A stretch of 64,000 nucleotides of DNA from Carposina sasakii (lineage: Eukaryota > Arthropoda > Insecta > Lepidoptera > Carposinidae): contig CP053165.1 of assembly GCA_014607495.2 (NCBI GenBank), positions 4,148,906 to 4,212,905 of the forward strand. The letters run 5' to 3'. The notes under the pieces are model-generated. The model was not told where the DNA came from, did no database searches, and saw only the letters and a program-made list of their open reading frames with translations. A program made the position numbers and the translations under genes. This document shows, one piece after another, positions 37,791 through 49,064 of the stretch; positions within the stretch are counted from its first letter, which is position 1; the number at the start of each line of letters is the position of its first letter.

Positions 37791-38271
37791 ATTCGTTGCG
37801 GGATTTGAGGATGAAGTAAATGGTGGAAAGAAAAAAGTAGGAGTTACTATCTATTACCTACTTATTTCATTTTGATTTAGGATGGTATTATGGAAAAACG
37901 ATGCTGGAGTAAAACCTATTGCCGGTTGCCCCATAAGCAAATGGAACTAATACCTACTTACTTGATCTGAGACCTACGGTTAAATGTTTTTTTCACTGTC
38001 CTATCAACGGGACGTCCAATGGGACTACAGAAAAGAAGAGGCCTAGCAAAATTCTTTTAGTAGTCTATTGTAGATAGAGAGTCTTCGTTCTTTGTTTTTA
38101 TTAATTATTTAATTATTTTTTGTTATACCTACGAGGGCTGTTTGATAAGTCCTTTTAAAAACTATTTGTAAAACCATTTTTCTGGTAAATGGCGTTAACA
38201 CTGGCAGGCACAATCTTTCAAATGAAGACTGTCAAAAATTCAGCAAAAAAAACCAAGTTTTTGTCAGTATA

Positions 38272-38620
38272 ACCCAGGGATTTGGTATCTCCTCTTAGGA
38301 TGGATTCCAAGCTCTGAACAAGAAATTGAAACATGAAAAAATGACAGCCTCCCCCCCTTGTTTTCCCACAAGGGATCCCTTACACAGAAAAAAAAAACCC
38401 TATAATGTAAGTAAAGACGTTGAAAAAGGCATAAATATAATATTATCATGAAAAACTTGGATTCGTTTTGAAAATGTTTACATATTTAATAGAGTAATGA
38501 AATGTATTTAATGTAATTTGTATTATAAATAAAGTGTACATAATATAGTAAAACAAACCTTCGCGGTAGCAAAAATTCTGTATTTTAAGGAATGTTCTGT
38601 TGCTATGTAATGGTATCCCT
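38272..38620. repeat. Inverted cccaggga ends inside the mariner insertion
   Basis: acccagggat near 38274 is repeated in inverted order as atccctgggt near 38611, with aacc-type flanks. They may be the ends of a ~350-bp nested element at the left edge of the foreign DNA. No target duplication was found, so boundaries are uncertain. Confidence 0.35.
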
Positions 38621-38735
38621 GGGTAGCACATGACAATTTTGTCAAATCATGTCAAGTCGATTTGTTTGAATCGCTTCGCATATTTGTGTGGACTAAATGA
38701 GATATTTTGGTGGTATTGATATAAATACAGTAGTG

Positions 38736-39457
38736 AAATGTATTGTTCGTGGTTGCAGAAGCGAGTGGCATCCAGGATCCAACTTATTATATCACTCGTA
38801 AGTACAAAATTGAATTTCCAAACTATGGCCCTAGGCAAAAACTTAAACGGCAAATTTTAGGCAATATTCACTCTTGCTTTTTTAAATATTTGTCACAAAA
38901 CTTTATTTAGTTAGTTGCTTATCCTCATAATCCCAATATTTGCTTCTGAAGCTACTTTTTAAACATTTTCTGTGTATTGTATATTTTTGAGTAGGGTGCA
39001 CATACTTTTCCATAACAAGAGACCGACCCTACAATGAATTTATTTTGAAATGTTATACTTTTTATTATCATATATAACATTATAAATGTGAAAGTAACTC
39101 TGTCTGTCTCGCTTTTACGCCTACTGCCGCCATTTACTGAGCGGATTAATTTTAGTGATAATTTTCTCTGCGTAGCTTTAGGTGGACCCAGAAAAGGTTT
39201 AAACGCCTAGCTTGGTGGCGCCTGTCACTGTAACATTTTGTAATCACTAGTTAGTATAGGTGCTAAAAATTAAATTTTCAGATAATCAAGGAAACCCACG
39301 TATGGATTATAGTAACGTTACAGCTACCGAAATATTATATCACTGGATCAATTACTGGCAGATAGAGCACAAAACATTTGTCGTTCATTACAAAAACATT
39401 TATCGTTCTTATGCTCAGCTTCAAAGAACGATGGAAAAACTTGTGCATATAAAATAA
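38736..39457 (+). pseudogene. Possible THAP-like transposase remnant nested in the mariner
   Basis: A plus-strand frame at about 38736-38799 reads KCIVRGCRSEWHPGSNLLYH before a gtaagtac donor-like site. The C-x4-C spacing near an N-terminus is reminiscent of THAP zinc fingers found in P- and Kolobok-type transposases. A second open segment follows an acceptor-like tttcag at about 39282 and runs to a stop at 39455-39457 (ATEILYHWINYWQIEHKTF within it). Between them, 39070-39200 holds a fragment of the aagtaactctgtctgtctcg SINE-like repeat. The THAP reading rests on only two cysteines and is weak. Confidence 0.25.
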
Positions 39458-39857
39458 AAGATATTTAATGGTTATTTATTTAATAGTTGTTAAATCCCTT
39501 TAATCTAAATAAGACACTAAAGCACTTAAAACAACGTTTCTTATTTGTACGTATGCAATAGTGGTACGAAATATAAGTATTCATAATTATGTACTCGTAA
39601 ATATACCAATTTACATTCCAGGTCTTTAGGATCACGGACAATATCACAATGGCTAAGACCATCCTTTTTTATTTTGTAAATGTGTAATGTAAATTGTGAA
39701 AATTTTATGTTACCTATTTTTAGGCCAATACAAATTCCATTGGGTTCTCTGCAATTATTCCTACTTTTCTTTAGAAACGGATAATCTAATCTTTACTTAT
39801 TAATTATTATGTATCCACCATAAAAATTAGCTGTTTAAAAGAACTCAGTTGACCTTC

Positions 39858-40265
39858 AAAAATGCAAGCATTACATTGATTCACATTTATGCTACTTAGC
39901 AATACTAGGCATTTCCTTACTAGTTAAAAGTGCTATTAAATAACGAAGGGCACTAAAACAGCCCAAAGCTGTAGAATGGAATTACGCTGCATTATAATAG
40001 CACAAGTTTATGCTATTATGCAGCATTAGGCATTATCTTACTATTTAAAAATGCTATTGTAGACCCTTAGACATAAAAAACAGCTAAAAGCTGTATGGCA
40101 TTTACATGACATAATGGTTTATGTTTATGTTACTAAACAGCATTGAGCATTTATATCCTACTTAAAAATGCAATTGTAGAGCCAAATGTACTAAAAACAG
40201 CTGAAAGCTGCAAAGCTGCTTTGTGTATTGATGCACTAAAACTACAGGCATTACAAAATCATTTT
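39858..40265. repeat. Diverged tandem repeat, ~118-bp unit, about 3.4 copies
   Basis: Successive units share the same order of words: gcattaggcatt-like, then cttactatttaaaaatgct, then attgtaga, then aaaaacagctaaaagctg. Units begin near 39858, 39976, 40094 and 40212 (partial). Copies have drifted, so the array is old. It is confined to the foreign DNA inside the mariner and probably belongs to the inserted element. Confidence 0.65.
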
Positions 40266-40640
40266 GATATGCCATTATCCACCCCTTATAAAGTGTAAAG
40301 CATCATAATGGTTTCAAAATGCTCATATAAAGCATCAAGATGCTCGGTAAACTCATATAAGAGTTTCTACGAACCTTAAGTTCTACATAAGTTAATTATC
40401 CGTTTGTTAAAATGCTTCCTGTGTTACTTGGGTTGTTCGTGGTAGAAATGTCATTGAATGAAATGTCCATTAAAATTAAATTGTGAGTACACTCTAATTT
40501 TTCCCCGTCTAGTTTTTCAAGGTCAAATCGGTCAAATTTTCGGGAGGCAGTTTTTAGTAAGAAGCGCTGTTTCCAGCTTGTATACATTTCTATGGTATAA
40601 CCATTGTTTAACTGTGATCACTCGTAAATATTCAACAACT

Positions 40641-41315
40641 ATGGAAAAAACTGAATTTCGTGCCGTTATAAAACATTTTTTTATGAAGGGTTGCAGTGCT
40701 GCCACAATAAAAACTGAACTTGATTCTGTTCATGGCACTAACGCACCAACGTTGCAGACTGTTTATAACTGGATAAATGATTTTAAACGTGGTCGGTCAA
40801 GCACATCTGATGCTCCACGCTCTGGTCGCCCAATCGAAGTCACTACTGAGGATGTTGTTGAAGAAGTCCATAATATTGTACTCGACGACCGCCGAGTGAA
40901 GGTGCGTGAAATAGCTGAGAACACAGGCATCTCCACTGAGCGAGTACATAAAATCCTGCATGAAGATTTGGGTATGACAAAGCTGTCTGCACGATGGGTG
41001 CCACGTTTGTTGACAATCGAACAAAAACACGAAAGAAAGCGAATTTCAAAACTGTGTTTGGATATGATGAAGCGTAATCCTCGGAATTTTTTGAGTCGAT
41101 TTATCACTGTGGACGAAACTTGCGATTATTACCTATTCCCAAATCTGAAAAGATGGCTTGGAGGGCAAAAATTTTTGACAAATGAGGACTGCATCGCTGT
41201 TGTAAACGCCTATTTTGAAGACCTCGACAAAACGTATTTTTTGGGGGGGATAAAAAAATTGGAAACTCGCTGGAACAAGTATTTGGCCCTCAAAGGAGAC
41301 TATGTTGAGAAATAA
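40641..41315 (+). pseudogene. Mariner transposase with in-frame deletion of the catalytic middle
   Basis: An ATG at 40641 opens 224 codons; intact mariner transposases are near 345. The N-terminal helix-turn-helix region (MEKTEFRAVIKHFF to SGRPIEV), the second DNA-binding part with WVPRLLT and the first catalytic Asp in FITVDET are present. The sequence then jumps directly to CDYYLFPNLKRWLGG, which normally follows the SPDLAP motif. The deleted ~120 residues include the second catalytic Asp (HDNAP motif), so the enzyme must be dead. The reading frame has stayed open apart from this deletion, and the end (RWNKYLALKGDYVEK) is normal. The join occurs at a shared ACTTG-like word, suggesting a microhomology deletion. 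Confidence 0.9.
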
Positions 41316-41905
41316 ATGTAAATTGTTTAAAAAAAATAAAAAAAAATAACTTTTTAAAAGGACTTATCAAACAGCCCTCGTATCTACTAACACCTTTCAG
41401 CATAGTTTGTACCTAGGTAAACCTACCTACTAATCTACAAAAATGGTGCAAGGTACAACGATACGATATGACTTGCTTTGCTGTTGGTATAATGCTATGC
41501 TATATTGGCTATATTATACAGGGTGTACCGAAAGGTATTGGAATAGGTAGATAACGACGAATTTTATTTTGTAATTTTTAAATGAAACTTGGCTGTTAGT
41601 AATGTGTAGTAAGTAGCTTACATAGTACATCAGAACTCGCGACTTCGCGAATTATAAATTAAATATAAAAAAAATCAATTTCCAGTTCCAACACTACATA
41701 CCTTTAAATTTAAACCATTTAAACACACAGCTAATGTCATTGTCATATGTTTTCTGTCAAACTCAAATGTCAACAAACAGAATTTGTGAGATTATGTATC
41801 AGTCTTGTTTTTTTCAACAAAAAATGGAAATTATCAAGTCTGCTGGGAAATAGTACCATAACATGAATACCCTGCAATCAAACAGATTGACCTAACTAAA
41901 TTAAC

Positions 41906-44900
41906 ATGTATTTCGTCCGTCGCGGCCCAGACATTAAATCGCTAAATGCAGTTATAAGATTATGCAGGTAACTGACACTTTTTCTAACATTCTCTTATAT
42001 TAATTTGTGACGGTGTATGTGTAAGAATCTCGGTTTCAGTTCAGCAAAAAGAAGTCATTACGATGTCCTCAATGTGCGCAGAAATTGCACTGATAAAGAA
42101 ATTAAAGAGGCCTTTATACAGCTCAGTAAGGAAGTAAGTGGTACCTAACTACATTCTAGCTTTGCCCTTTATTATTACTGGTACTTAGAGGCGATTTTAC
42201 TTCCTTATCAATAACCAGCTAAAATCATCATCCTGGTAAACTCACACTAACCTATGTTGATACCTTACTAATTATTAGTCATTATCTGCAACTGCTATTA
42301 AGTAATGATCTAGCTCTCTAAAAGAATTATCTTCATGTCTCCTAAATATAGCATTATTTATTTTTATTTATATTTAGCCTTTTTTAAATTTTTTTAAATA
42401 AATATTATGTGTTAGTTGAGTGTAAAAACTGTTAGTATTTAGTATTAGTTTAATTTTATTTGGACCCCAGTTTGAGTATAGGCCTCCTCCAGATTGCATC
42501 TTTAACCTATCTTCTACATGTACAGCCAACTTGGCTATGTCATCTTTCCACCTTTTGTGTGGAAGGCCAACTCCCCTTTTCCCTTTTGGACCTTCCCACT
42601 TTATTGCTAGTGATGTCCATTGATTGTCCTTATAGAGTTATTATACATAACCAGCCCACCAAAATAGCATATTAGCCATAATTAATAAGAAAACAAGAAA
42701 TTGACTACATTACATGAATGAAAGTTCTAAAATAAACATGCTTCTAATAATTTTCAGTATCATCCCGATAAAAATAAAGATGCAAAGGCCCAGGAGCAAT
42801 TCATCAGGATTGTCGAAGCATACAATGTTCTAAGTAAACCCAGTGCACGGGCACAGTATGATATGTCTGAAGTATATTACAATGGCAGCAATTCTAGCTC
42901 CCAATATGTGTATAGGAGTCATACACCCCACAAGTATGTTGTTTCATTTACTTTAATTGCATAAAAAAAAAAAAAATAATAAATTTATTAATAAAGAAAT
43001 GGAAAAAATTAATTAGTTACTTCTTTTCTATGCCCAATGCAAAAGGATAGCATCAATAACTTAAAGAATACCCATGATGATGAGATGGTCATATCTTATC
43101 ACCCCTATTCCAATACAGATGGCATAGTTGATAGGATTTTGGGTTGCTAGTAGGGGTAAATATTGATATGGTGAATATCAATACCATATTTTCTTTTATA
43201 CATTATAGTCCACATGACCTAAGCTCAGCTTTGTATTTGTGTGAGTATACAAACAAACAATGTGTCTCACTCTAGGCGACACACACATACACTATAGGTA
43301 CATACAATAGTTATAACTTACTTACTGTGGGACTTGTTTTATGTGTTGTAAAGTTGTAAATATTTCAATACCTAAAATACCTGTGTATCTCTTTTTCACA
43401 GCTTAAGAAAGAACCCGCAGTACAGCTACTACTATGACAATTACGGACAGAAGGAAAGCTATGAGAAGGCCCGGGCGAGATACAACGCTAATACCATGAA
43501 GAAAATGCCCAATTACATTGTCATAGTGTTCTGTTGTGGAGTTGCATTCATTGGGATGTTTATGCAGATCGTGATTATTGGGTTGGTAACATAAAATTTT
43601 TACATACTTACAATAGTCATTATGGTTAATTCTGACTATCACACTTAAAGGTCAGGTCTGTCCCTTTGTCCTTTATCCTTAACAAATGGTTGAGACAAAA
43701 AGGGAGAATATTTGTGGTTATGACGTTAGTCATGTCATGGGCAGACCCCCCCTTCACCTGCCTTCTTCACTGCACACATGAAGTACTGTGAAGGCATGTG
43801 TATCAGTATGTCTTCCCAAAATTATAAATATGTTAAAATTTACTATAGCCAATTTTACTTTTTAAAAGTGAGAATATGCTCGATTCCGGCAGTCACATTT
43901 AAACCTAAACGTAAAATTAGTCCTATGTCTCCTTTTCTCTCAGCCATTTATGTTAAGAACGGAGAGAGGTAGACCTGACTAAGATTAGGTTTAAGTGTGA
44001 CTGACGGAATCAACCCTATTAAAATAAAAAAAACATAATTTAAATAAACCAAAAACCCGACTGCTTGAGAAAGAATTATAAAGATATGAGAAGATACTAT
44101 TTTTATTATTACATAGTTTGGTTTTTTTAACGCTTTTTTCAGTTTTTTTATTTTATACTTTTAAGTTAACCCTTGGGGTGCCTGGTGGGTCTGACAGACC
44201 CATCACTTCAAGGAATCGACAATATTTTAGAAAATTCATAACTACCGCCGCTGTGTGCCTGAGTAGCTTCGTGATATAGACTGGCGGCTAGATTGCCGCC
44301 CCTCCCGCAGTCCGCAACGCGCACGCGTTCGAGTAACACGTGTTTTATGCGAAAATTGTCGCACAAATACTGAGTAGTTATTAATCAATATTCTTATTTT
44401 AGTAACCAAAGTTAATAACCTGTAAGTTGATTCATCTGTGCTTTATATTAATGTGAAGTCTGATTTTGATCTAAATTAAAAAGAGTTTAATATTGTTGAT
44501 TTAAAGATAAGTGTTATTATTGTTACCTAAGAATGAGAGATTTTTTAATTGCTCAATAAAACTTTATAAAAATAATTTATCTTATTTTTCCCCCTTTTTT
44601 TCATTTAGAAACAATGTTGAATATAAATTAAAACTTGTTATTTTGGTTTGTAACACATCAAAATAAATAAAAATAACCAATTATGTTTACGGGTCTGTCA
44701 GACCCACCAGGCATGCCATGTGATTTTTACCTACCAGGCTCCCCAAGGGTTAATATAGCTACTAATAGATAGCCTTCAAGAAACATGCTCAACATGCTCG
44801 GCAGCAAGAAGTTTTCGTCTTGCTGCTGTCTAAAAACTTATATGCGAGAATGGTTGTTACGCAACTTGAAATCGACATAGATCCTAAACGGTTAGTCAGA

Positions 44901-45914
44901 TCGAAAAATGTTGAGAGAAAAGATAAAAGACACCCCACTTGATATAGTTTGTAGACATTATTTTTTTTCATTTGGACAATATGGTGTCCAGTAGTCGCCA
45001 TATTGGATTTTCACTAACGTCATGTCTCGCCGGACTAAGAGGAATCAATTGACGTGTGAATCATAAAAATCGGCCCAGGCGTTTGGTCTGTATAGTGCTT
45101 CAAAGGAACATACAAACATACATACATAGGCTGTTAACATATTACTACTCCTTTGCGTCGCGCAGTCGGGTAAAAATGAAGTGTAAAAGTGTAGCTTTAG
45201 TTTCCGGTGGTGGCTATGATTTGCAGTCAGGTGGACGACGCGTCAGGTTCAAAAGGTTAAAAAATAATGTAACTTCACAATCTTTTAAATTTTTCAGTGA
45301 GATATATGGTTCCAGTCGGCGGAAGGCCCTTGAGAGATCCCAGCGCCTTGCAGAGGAGTTGGATAAAGTACGCGCCGCGGCTCACGGAAACACAAACGAG
45401 GTAGGTGCCTACTACATATTTTCAATAACTAATGGACGTCCGCGACTCCAAAAACATGATAATGATGAAATTTTAGCCTAATAGATATACTTTCTCAGAC
45501 TCTATATAACCTGTGTACAAAATTTTATTGAAATCGGTTTAGTAGCTTTGGCGTGAAGGGGTAACAAACAAACTCACTGTTGTATATTATGTCATATTAG
45601 TTGGGATGTGATTAAATAGGCGGGTCCGCAAAGAGTGAGCAGTTGCCGTGGCAATTTCAGGATCTTTCTTATCGGATGCCTACGTCATACTAAGAACACA
45701 CTATCTGAATCCAGATCTTTAATCAGATGAAGATCAGCGGTTTATGCTGTGCGTTGTTCAGTTAATTAGGGCAAAGCATTTTATATATGAAGATATGTCA
45801 ATTGGTTCATTTCAGATGCAAACCCGTGCGCTTTTAGAGAAGATAGTGACCGCCGCCAACCCGACTGTGGCCACTGCGTCTCTAGGACAAGCGCTCGCCA
45901 ACGAGAAAAAGTGA
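41906..45914 (+). CDS. J-domain, single-pass membrane protein resembling DNAJC4
   Basis: Six exons: 41906-41967, 42040-42133, 42758-42933, 43402-43581, 45298-45400 and 45816-45914. The total is 714 nt (237 aa), close to human DNAJC4 (241 aa). The J domain spans about residues 28-90, with SHYDVLNV at its start, the HPD motif at 54-56 and [14 protein letters not shown] at its end. HPD is what stimulates Hsp70 ATPase. A Tyr-rich linker follows ([10 protein letters not shown]). One membrane helix lies at about 149-171 ([20 protein letters not shown]), then a charged tail with [20 protein letters not shown]-first, TM-second architecture and length point to the DNAJC4 group, possibly the relative of Drosophila DnaJ-60. 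The N-terminal 20 residues are Arg-rich and could be a mitochondrial targeting sequence. The exon 4 donor (GG|GTTGGT) is weak, but it is the only one that keeps the frame. AATAAA at 46634 may end the mRNA. Confidence 0.9.
42440..42670 (+). repeat. Diverged dispersed repeat in intron 2 of the J-domain gene
   Basis: gtataggcctcctccagatt, ccaccttttgtgtggaaggc and ttgctagtgatgtccattga follow the order of the cagtccattgctggac repeat class seen at 34165. It is diverged and non-coding. Confidence 0.5.
43880..44013. mobile_element. 134-bp palindromic MITE in intron 4 of the J-domain gene
   Basis: Arms 43880-43908 and 43985-44013 match as inverted repeats at about 26 of 29 positions (tcgattccggcagtcacatt on the left). 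A related element with similar end words lies at 52328-52486. Confidence 0.65.
44166..44753. mobile_element. PiggyBac-like non-autonomous element with TTAA ends
   Basis: The element is bounded by TTAA at 44166-44169 and 44750-44753. It starts cccttggggtgcctggtggg and its other end, reverse complemented, starts cccttggggagcctggtagg. TTAA target duplication plus CCC-type termini is the piggyBac signature. Next to each end is a perfect 15-bp palindrome, gggtctgacagaccc, lying 16 bases from the left terminus but shifted inward by a ~32-base insertion at the right. The 588-bp interior has no transposase frame. It sits in intron 4 of the J-domain gene. Confidence 0.85.
45428..45615 (+). repeat. SINE-like repeat fragment in intron 5 of the J-domain gene
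   Basis: It begins taatggacgtccgcgactcc and continues through attgaaatcggtttagtagc, ggcgtgaaggggtaacaaac and atattagttgggatg. It joins the start of the tggacgcccgcgac family to the tail type seen at 1-240. Confidence 0.6.
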
Positions 45915-47106
45915 ACCTTAGTTATTACACTATGTTTTAGTAGTTTTGTAGTGTACATTACTGTAGCACCAGCAGCCTTACCGGCTAACTTTACTGGCAA
46001 AGGGGGAGAGTGGGGACATGTAAAAATAGTTTTAGGAAATATCAATAGATGGCGGTACATTTATAAACAACAAAAGGGGTTATTGTGAAATAAGGTGATC
46101 TTTAGTCCGGTTTCAGGAATATAGAAAATGCCTAATCCTATATAAATTATCTTAAAATCAATGCTGTCTTATCAATTTAGTAAATAGTCACAGAACTAAG
46201 AGTCGTTAACGCCATCTGTTAAGTAATATGTTCTTAGTTAAATCTCAATTTGGTCTTAGATTGACATAAGAGCATTTTGCCTTTGCTTCTTTGCTTCAAT
46301 AAGGAATCTATGTTTGTAATTGAACAAGCAATGTACTAGCCATTGTCATTGTTAGTTAAGTTAGCCAGTCAGCCCCCAAATCAGGCAGAGTGACTAGAAT
46401 TTTACTTAGTACAATGGGTACCTAACCTACTTAGATAATTGTAAATATTAGATTATCTACATTGACACTGTAAATATAGGGTAAAAGTTGTTATATGTTT
46501 TGTAAATCTTTTGACTCTTTACAAAAGTCCGTGTAGATACTTATGTATCTATCTAGATTCAATTTATTATTGTTGATGTTTTTACATTTATAAATAGCAA
46601 AGAAAAAGGACAAAAATCAGTAGTAAAGTAGCAAATAAAATTAATGATGATTCATTTGATATTTTATTACTTTTTCCAACTGGTCTGCATTCTCTACCGG
46701 CCCTACACCATGTTGACCCTTAAATGTTATGACTTATGTTATGACTCTATGGTTAGCTAAACTTGTGAACTATGGGCGCAAATCGAAGGCGTGCGGAGGG
46801 TGTCTGGTTGTTGGTATTGCTTATAATTACCTAAGTGTGGCAGAAGTCGTATCTATTCTGATCACAAGACTCAAAATTAAGTAGTCGTCATAACGCAGTG
46901 TTACTTTGGTTAAAGAGACCTTTGTACCTATCTGGAGAGTTATCATGAAATCTTAAAGCGGATTTGTTTTTATTGTGAAAGCAGAGCGACATCTCTTTTT
47001 CACAATGAAAATTGTCCTACAAGAGCGAATGCTTATCTTATTCCTCATGCTTATGCTTCATGGTAACTGGCATGGTTTGTATTATAATGTTCTCATAGAG
47101 GATATA
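45915..47106. other. 3' UTR and intergenic region after the J-domain gene
   Basis: About 720 bases to an AATAAA at 46634-46639 probably form the 3' UTR. The remainder to 47106 is unremarkable, with no supportable ORF or repeat. Confidence 0.45.
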
Positions 47107-47505
47107 CTGGGTGTAAAAAGACAACTTTGATCTTTTAATACATCCTATTCTTTGTAACATCACGATTATTTTTTTCTATAGAAGCACCCCTGGGAAACCA
47201 CGAGTTTCCAAGATATTGAGGTCCAAAGTTACATTAATATTATCATTTTTTTTTACATAAATCCATCTGAAATCGGTTAACAAACATTTTTTTCAAAGAT
47301 ACCATGTCAAAATGTTATAATGTTAGTTTTGTATGTACATTTGTACTTTGAGCATCAAACGAATACATTGCTTGCAATAAAATGACAGTATTTTTTCATA
47401 AATTTTTTGTCGTTTCCCAGGGTTGGTTCCATAGAAGAAAATGATCGTAACCTTACAAAGAATACGAGGTATTAAAAAAACATCGGTGTCTTTTTGCACC
47501 CTGTA
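47105..47505. mobile_element. TA-flanked MITE, copy 1
   Basis: Ends at 47107 (ctgggtgtaaaaagaca) and 47503 (reverse complement cagggtgcaaaaagaca) are inverted repeats with TA on both sides. The interior contains ccaagatattgaggtccaaa, which is matched by ccaagatattaggggccaaa in the element at 60279-60652. The pair therefore belongs to one diverged family, probably Tc1/mariner-mobilised on the basis of the TA site. Confidence 0.75.
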
Positions 47506-47515
47506 GTATAGCTCT

Positions 47516-47757
47516 TAGGCTGTCTTTCCACCATATGATGTGTTATGCTACGTTGATATGGATGCGTTTGATATCTACCAATCAAATTTATTGACATCGT
47601 GGACTTATGAATATAATTAGTGGACATTTATCCGTAGCACCTTACCACCCTAAGCCGCATTTTGCTTAACATCAAGATGGTGGTCAAATGTTTGCCTAGC
47701 TAATTGTAAAAAAGCAATGTATCAGCACATCTCGGGTGGAAAGGTGGCCTTAGGTAA
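47516..47757. repeat. Possible small inverted-repeat element
   Basis: taggctgtctttccacca near 47518 is partly reverse-complementary to gggtggaaaggtggcctta near 47736. The match is short, and the element abuts the TA-flanked MITE. Confidence 0.35.
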
Positions 47758-47976
47758 TTGGAAAGCACTTTCAGCAAGGTTTAAACAGTAAGAGTACGTT
47801 TCTCGTATCGTCTGATTATTTACCGACGTCCGAGTGCGCTCGGTTAGATATATACCTATATACGATACGAGTAGCATCAGTCTACTGAGTCCGAGCGTAC
47901 TCATACGAAAACCCGGCGTTAGTCAAGTTTTCGGTCTTGATAAAAAATGTGTTTATTTCTATACTCAACCTTGCAG

Positions 47977-48594
47977 AAATTACATGGATCCGTTGCTCAC
48001 AGAGCGCGGCGTGTCAAAAGCAAGACGAAAGAAGGTCTATACCGCCGATAATGGAGACGCTCAGAAATCTGAGGAAAAGGACGTAAAGGTGAGCTTATAC
48101 CAAGATTATAATGTAGGTAAATGAAATTGTGTATTTAGGTATACCTATTGCTCCATATAAAACAACCAATATACCTAGCTAGGCTAGCTAGCTAATAGTG
48201 GGGGCCACAGTATTTACGCGCACTAGTTGGCGCCACTGCATCCGGAGGTTTTTTTAAACATAGCTGTTAATGTTTATTTTAGATATACTTACATATGATA
48301 ATTATTGAAAGCTTAAAGACTAACCGTATGTTAAAATAATTACAAGCATGCCATAGTTTTGGTTTTGTTATCCATCTAAATTCAGATATCATTCTGCTAA
48401 AGAAGATGGCTGTATGGACATAGTTTCCCTTGCCTTTCATTCGAGATGCACTAATATAAAAAACCTCCATGCACCAGTATTTGAATTTCATTTAATCGGT
48501 GACTATAATTTGGGCATTGTAGGTTAGCTTAGGTTCTTCGTCATTTATTACAACATCCGATGATTTATTTTATTTCTTTTCTCTATAGAAATAA
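47977..48594 (+). CDS. Orphan terminal exon pair encoding a short basic tail
   Basis: A strong acceptor (tactcaaccttgcag) ends at 47976, and an exon runs 47977-48088 to a GTGAGC donor. A second strong acceptor (cttttctctatag) leads to AAA TAA at 48589-48594. From the internal ATG at 47984 the product is 36 aa (begins MDPLLTERGVSKARRKKVYT). If spliced from upstream, the exon needs a preceding exon ending in phase 2. The only nearby phase-2 exon end I see is exon 4 of the J-domain gene (43581), so it might be an alternative 3' end of that gene. It could equally be the tail of another small gene. Family not recognised. Confidence 0.4.
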
Positions 48595-49064
48595 CCAACT
48601 CGGATGAGGCGTGACGTCACTAAAAGAAATGTCAGTATGTACCTATTCGGCCTGTAAATATTAGTGGAGGCTAAGCTAACGTTATTTATTATAGTTTTAT
48701 ACATCTATATACTTGTTATTTATTGATTAATCAGTTCAGAATACAGTTAGATACAAAAGTTGTTTACTTTTTATGTAGTTTTGCTGTTTGGCTTTAATGC
48801 GAAAGTTTGTATTAGATATATGAATGTTGACTTTTCAATCATACTGGAACCGATTTTCATAAAATTTTATCCCACTAAAAACATTTCCATGTAAATTTCA
48901 CGCCAAGCTCCTCACAGTCAAAAAGTTATTAGATCTTATGTAGAGCCAAGTTTTTAACTCTACACGCCCTCTCTACAAGCCCTATCTTCTCGAATCTATC
49001 TACACCTTAAATATTTAGCTTAGAACTGGCCATTAAAGTGGGTAAAATAGATACACGGATCTTC

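Larger units (their letters stand above)
38130..41382 (+). mobile_element. Mariner element with TA target site and about 2.2 kb of inserted sequence
   Basis: The left end at 38132 (cgagggctgtttgataagtc) and the right end at 41380 are matching inverted repeats of about 30 bp, and TA flanks both sides (38130-38131 and 41381-41382). That is the target duplication of Tc1/mariner elements. A normal mariner is about 1.3 kb; this one is 3.25 kb because foreign sequence (about 38270-40430) separates the left end from the transposase. The transposase itself is internally deleted (separate entry). It lies between the divergent Unc-76 and DNAJC4-like genes. Confidence 0.9.

Noticed and set aside
40763..41107. 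Three open frames antisense to the mariner transposase
   Set aside because: Shadows of the transposase frame on the opposite strand.
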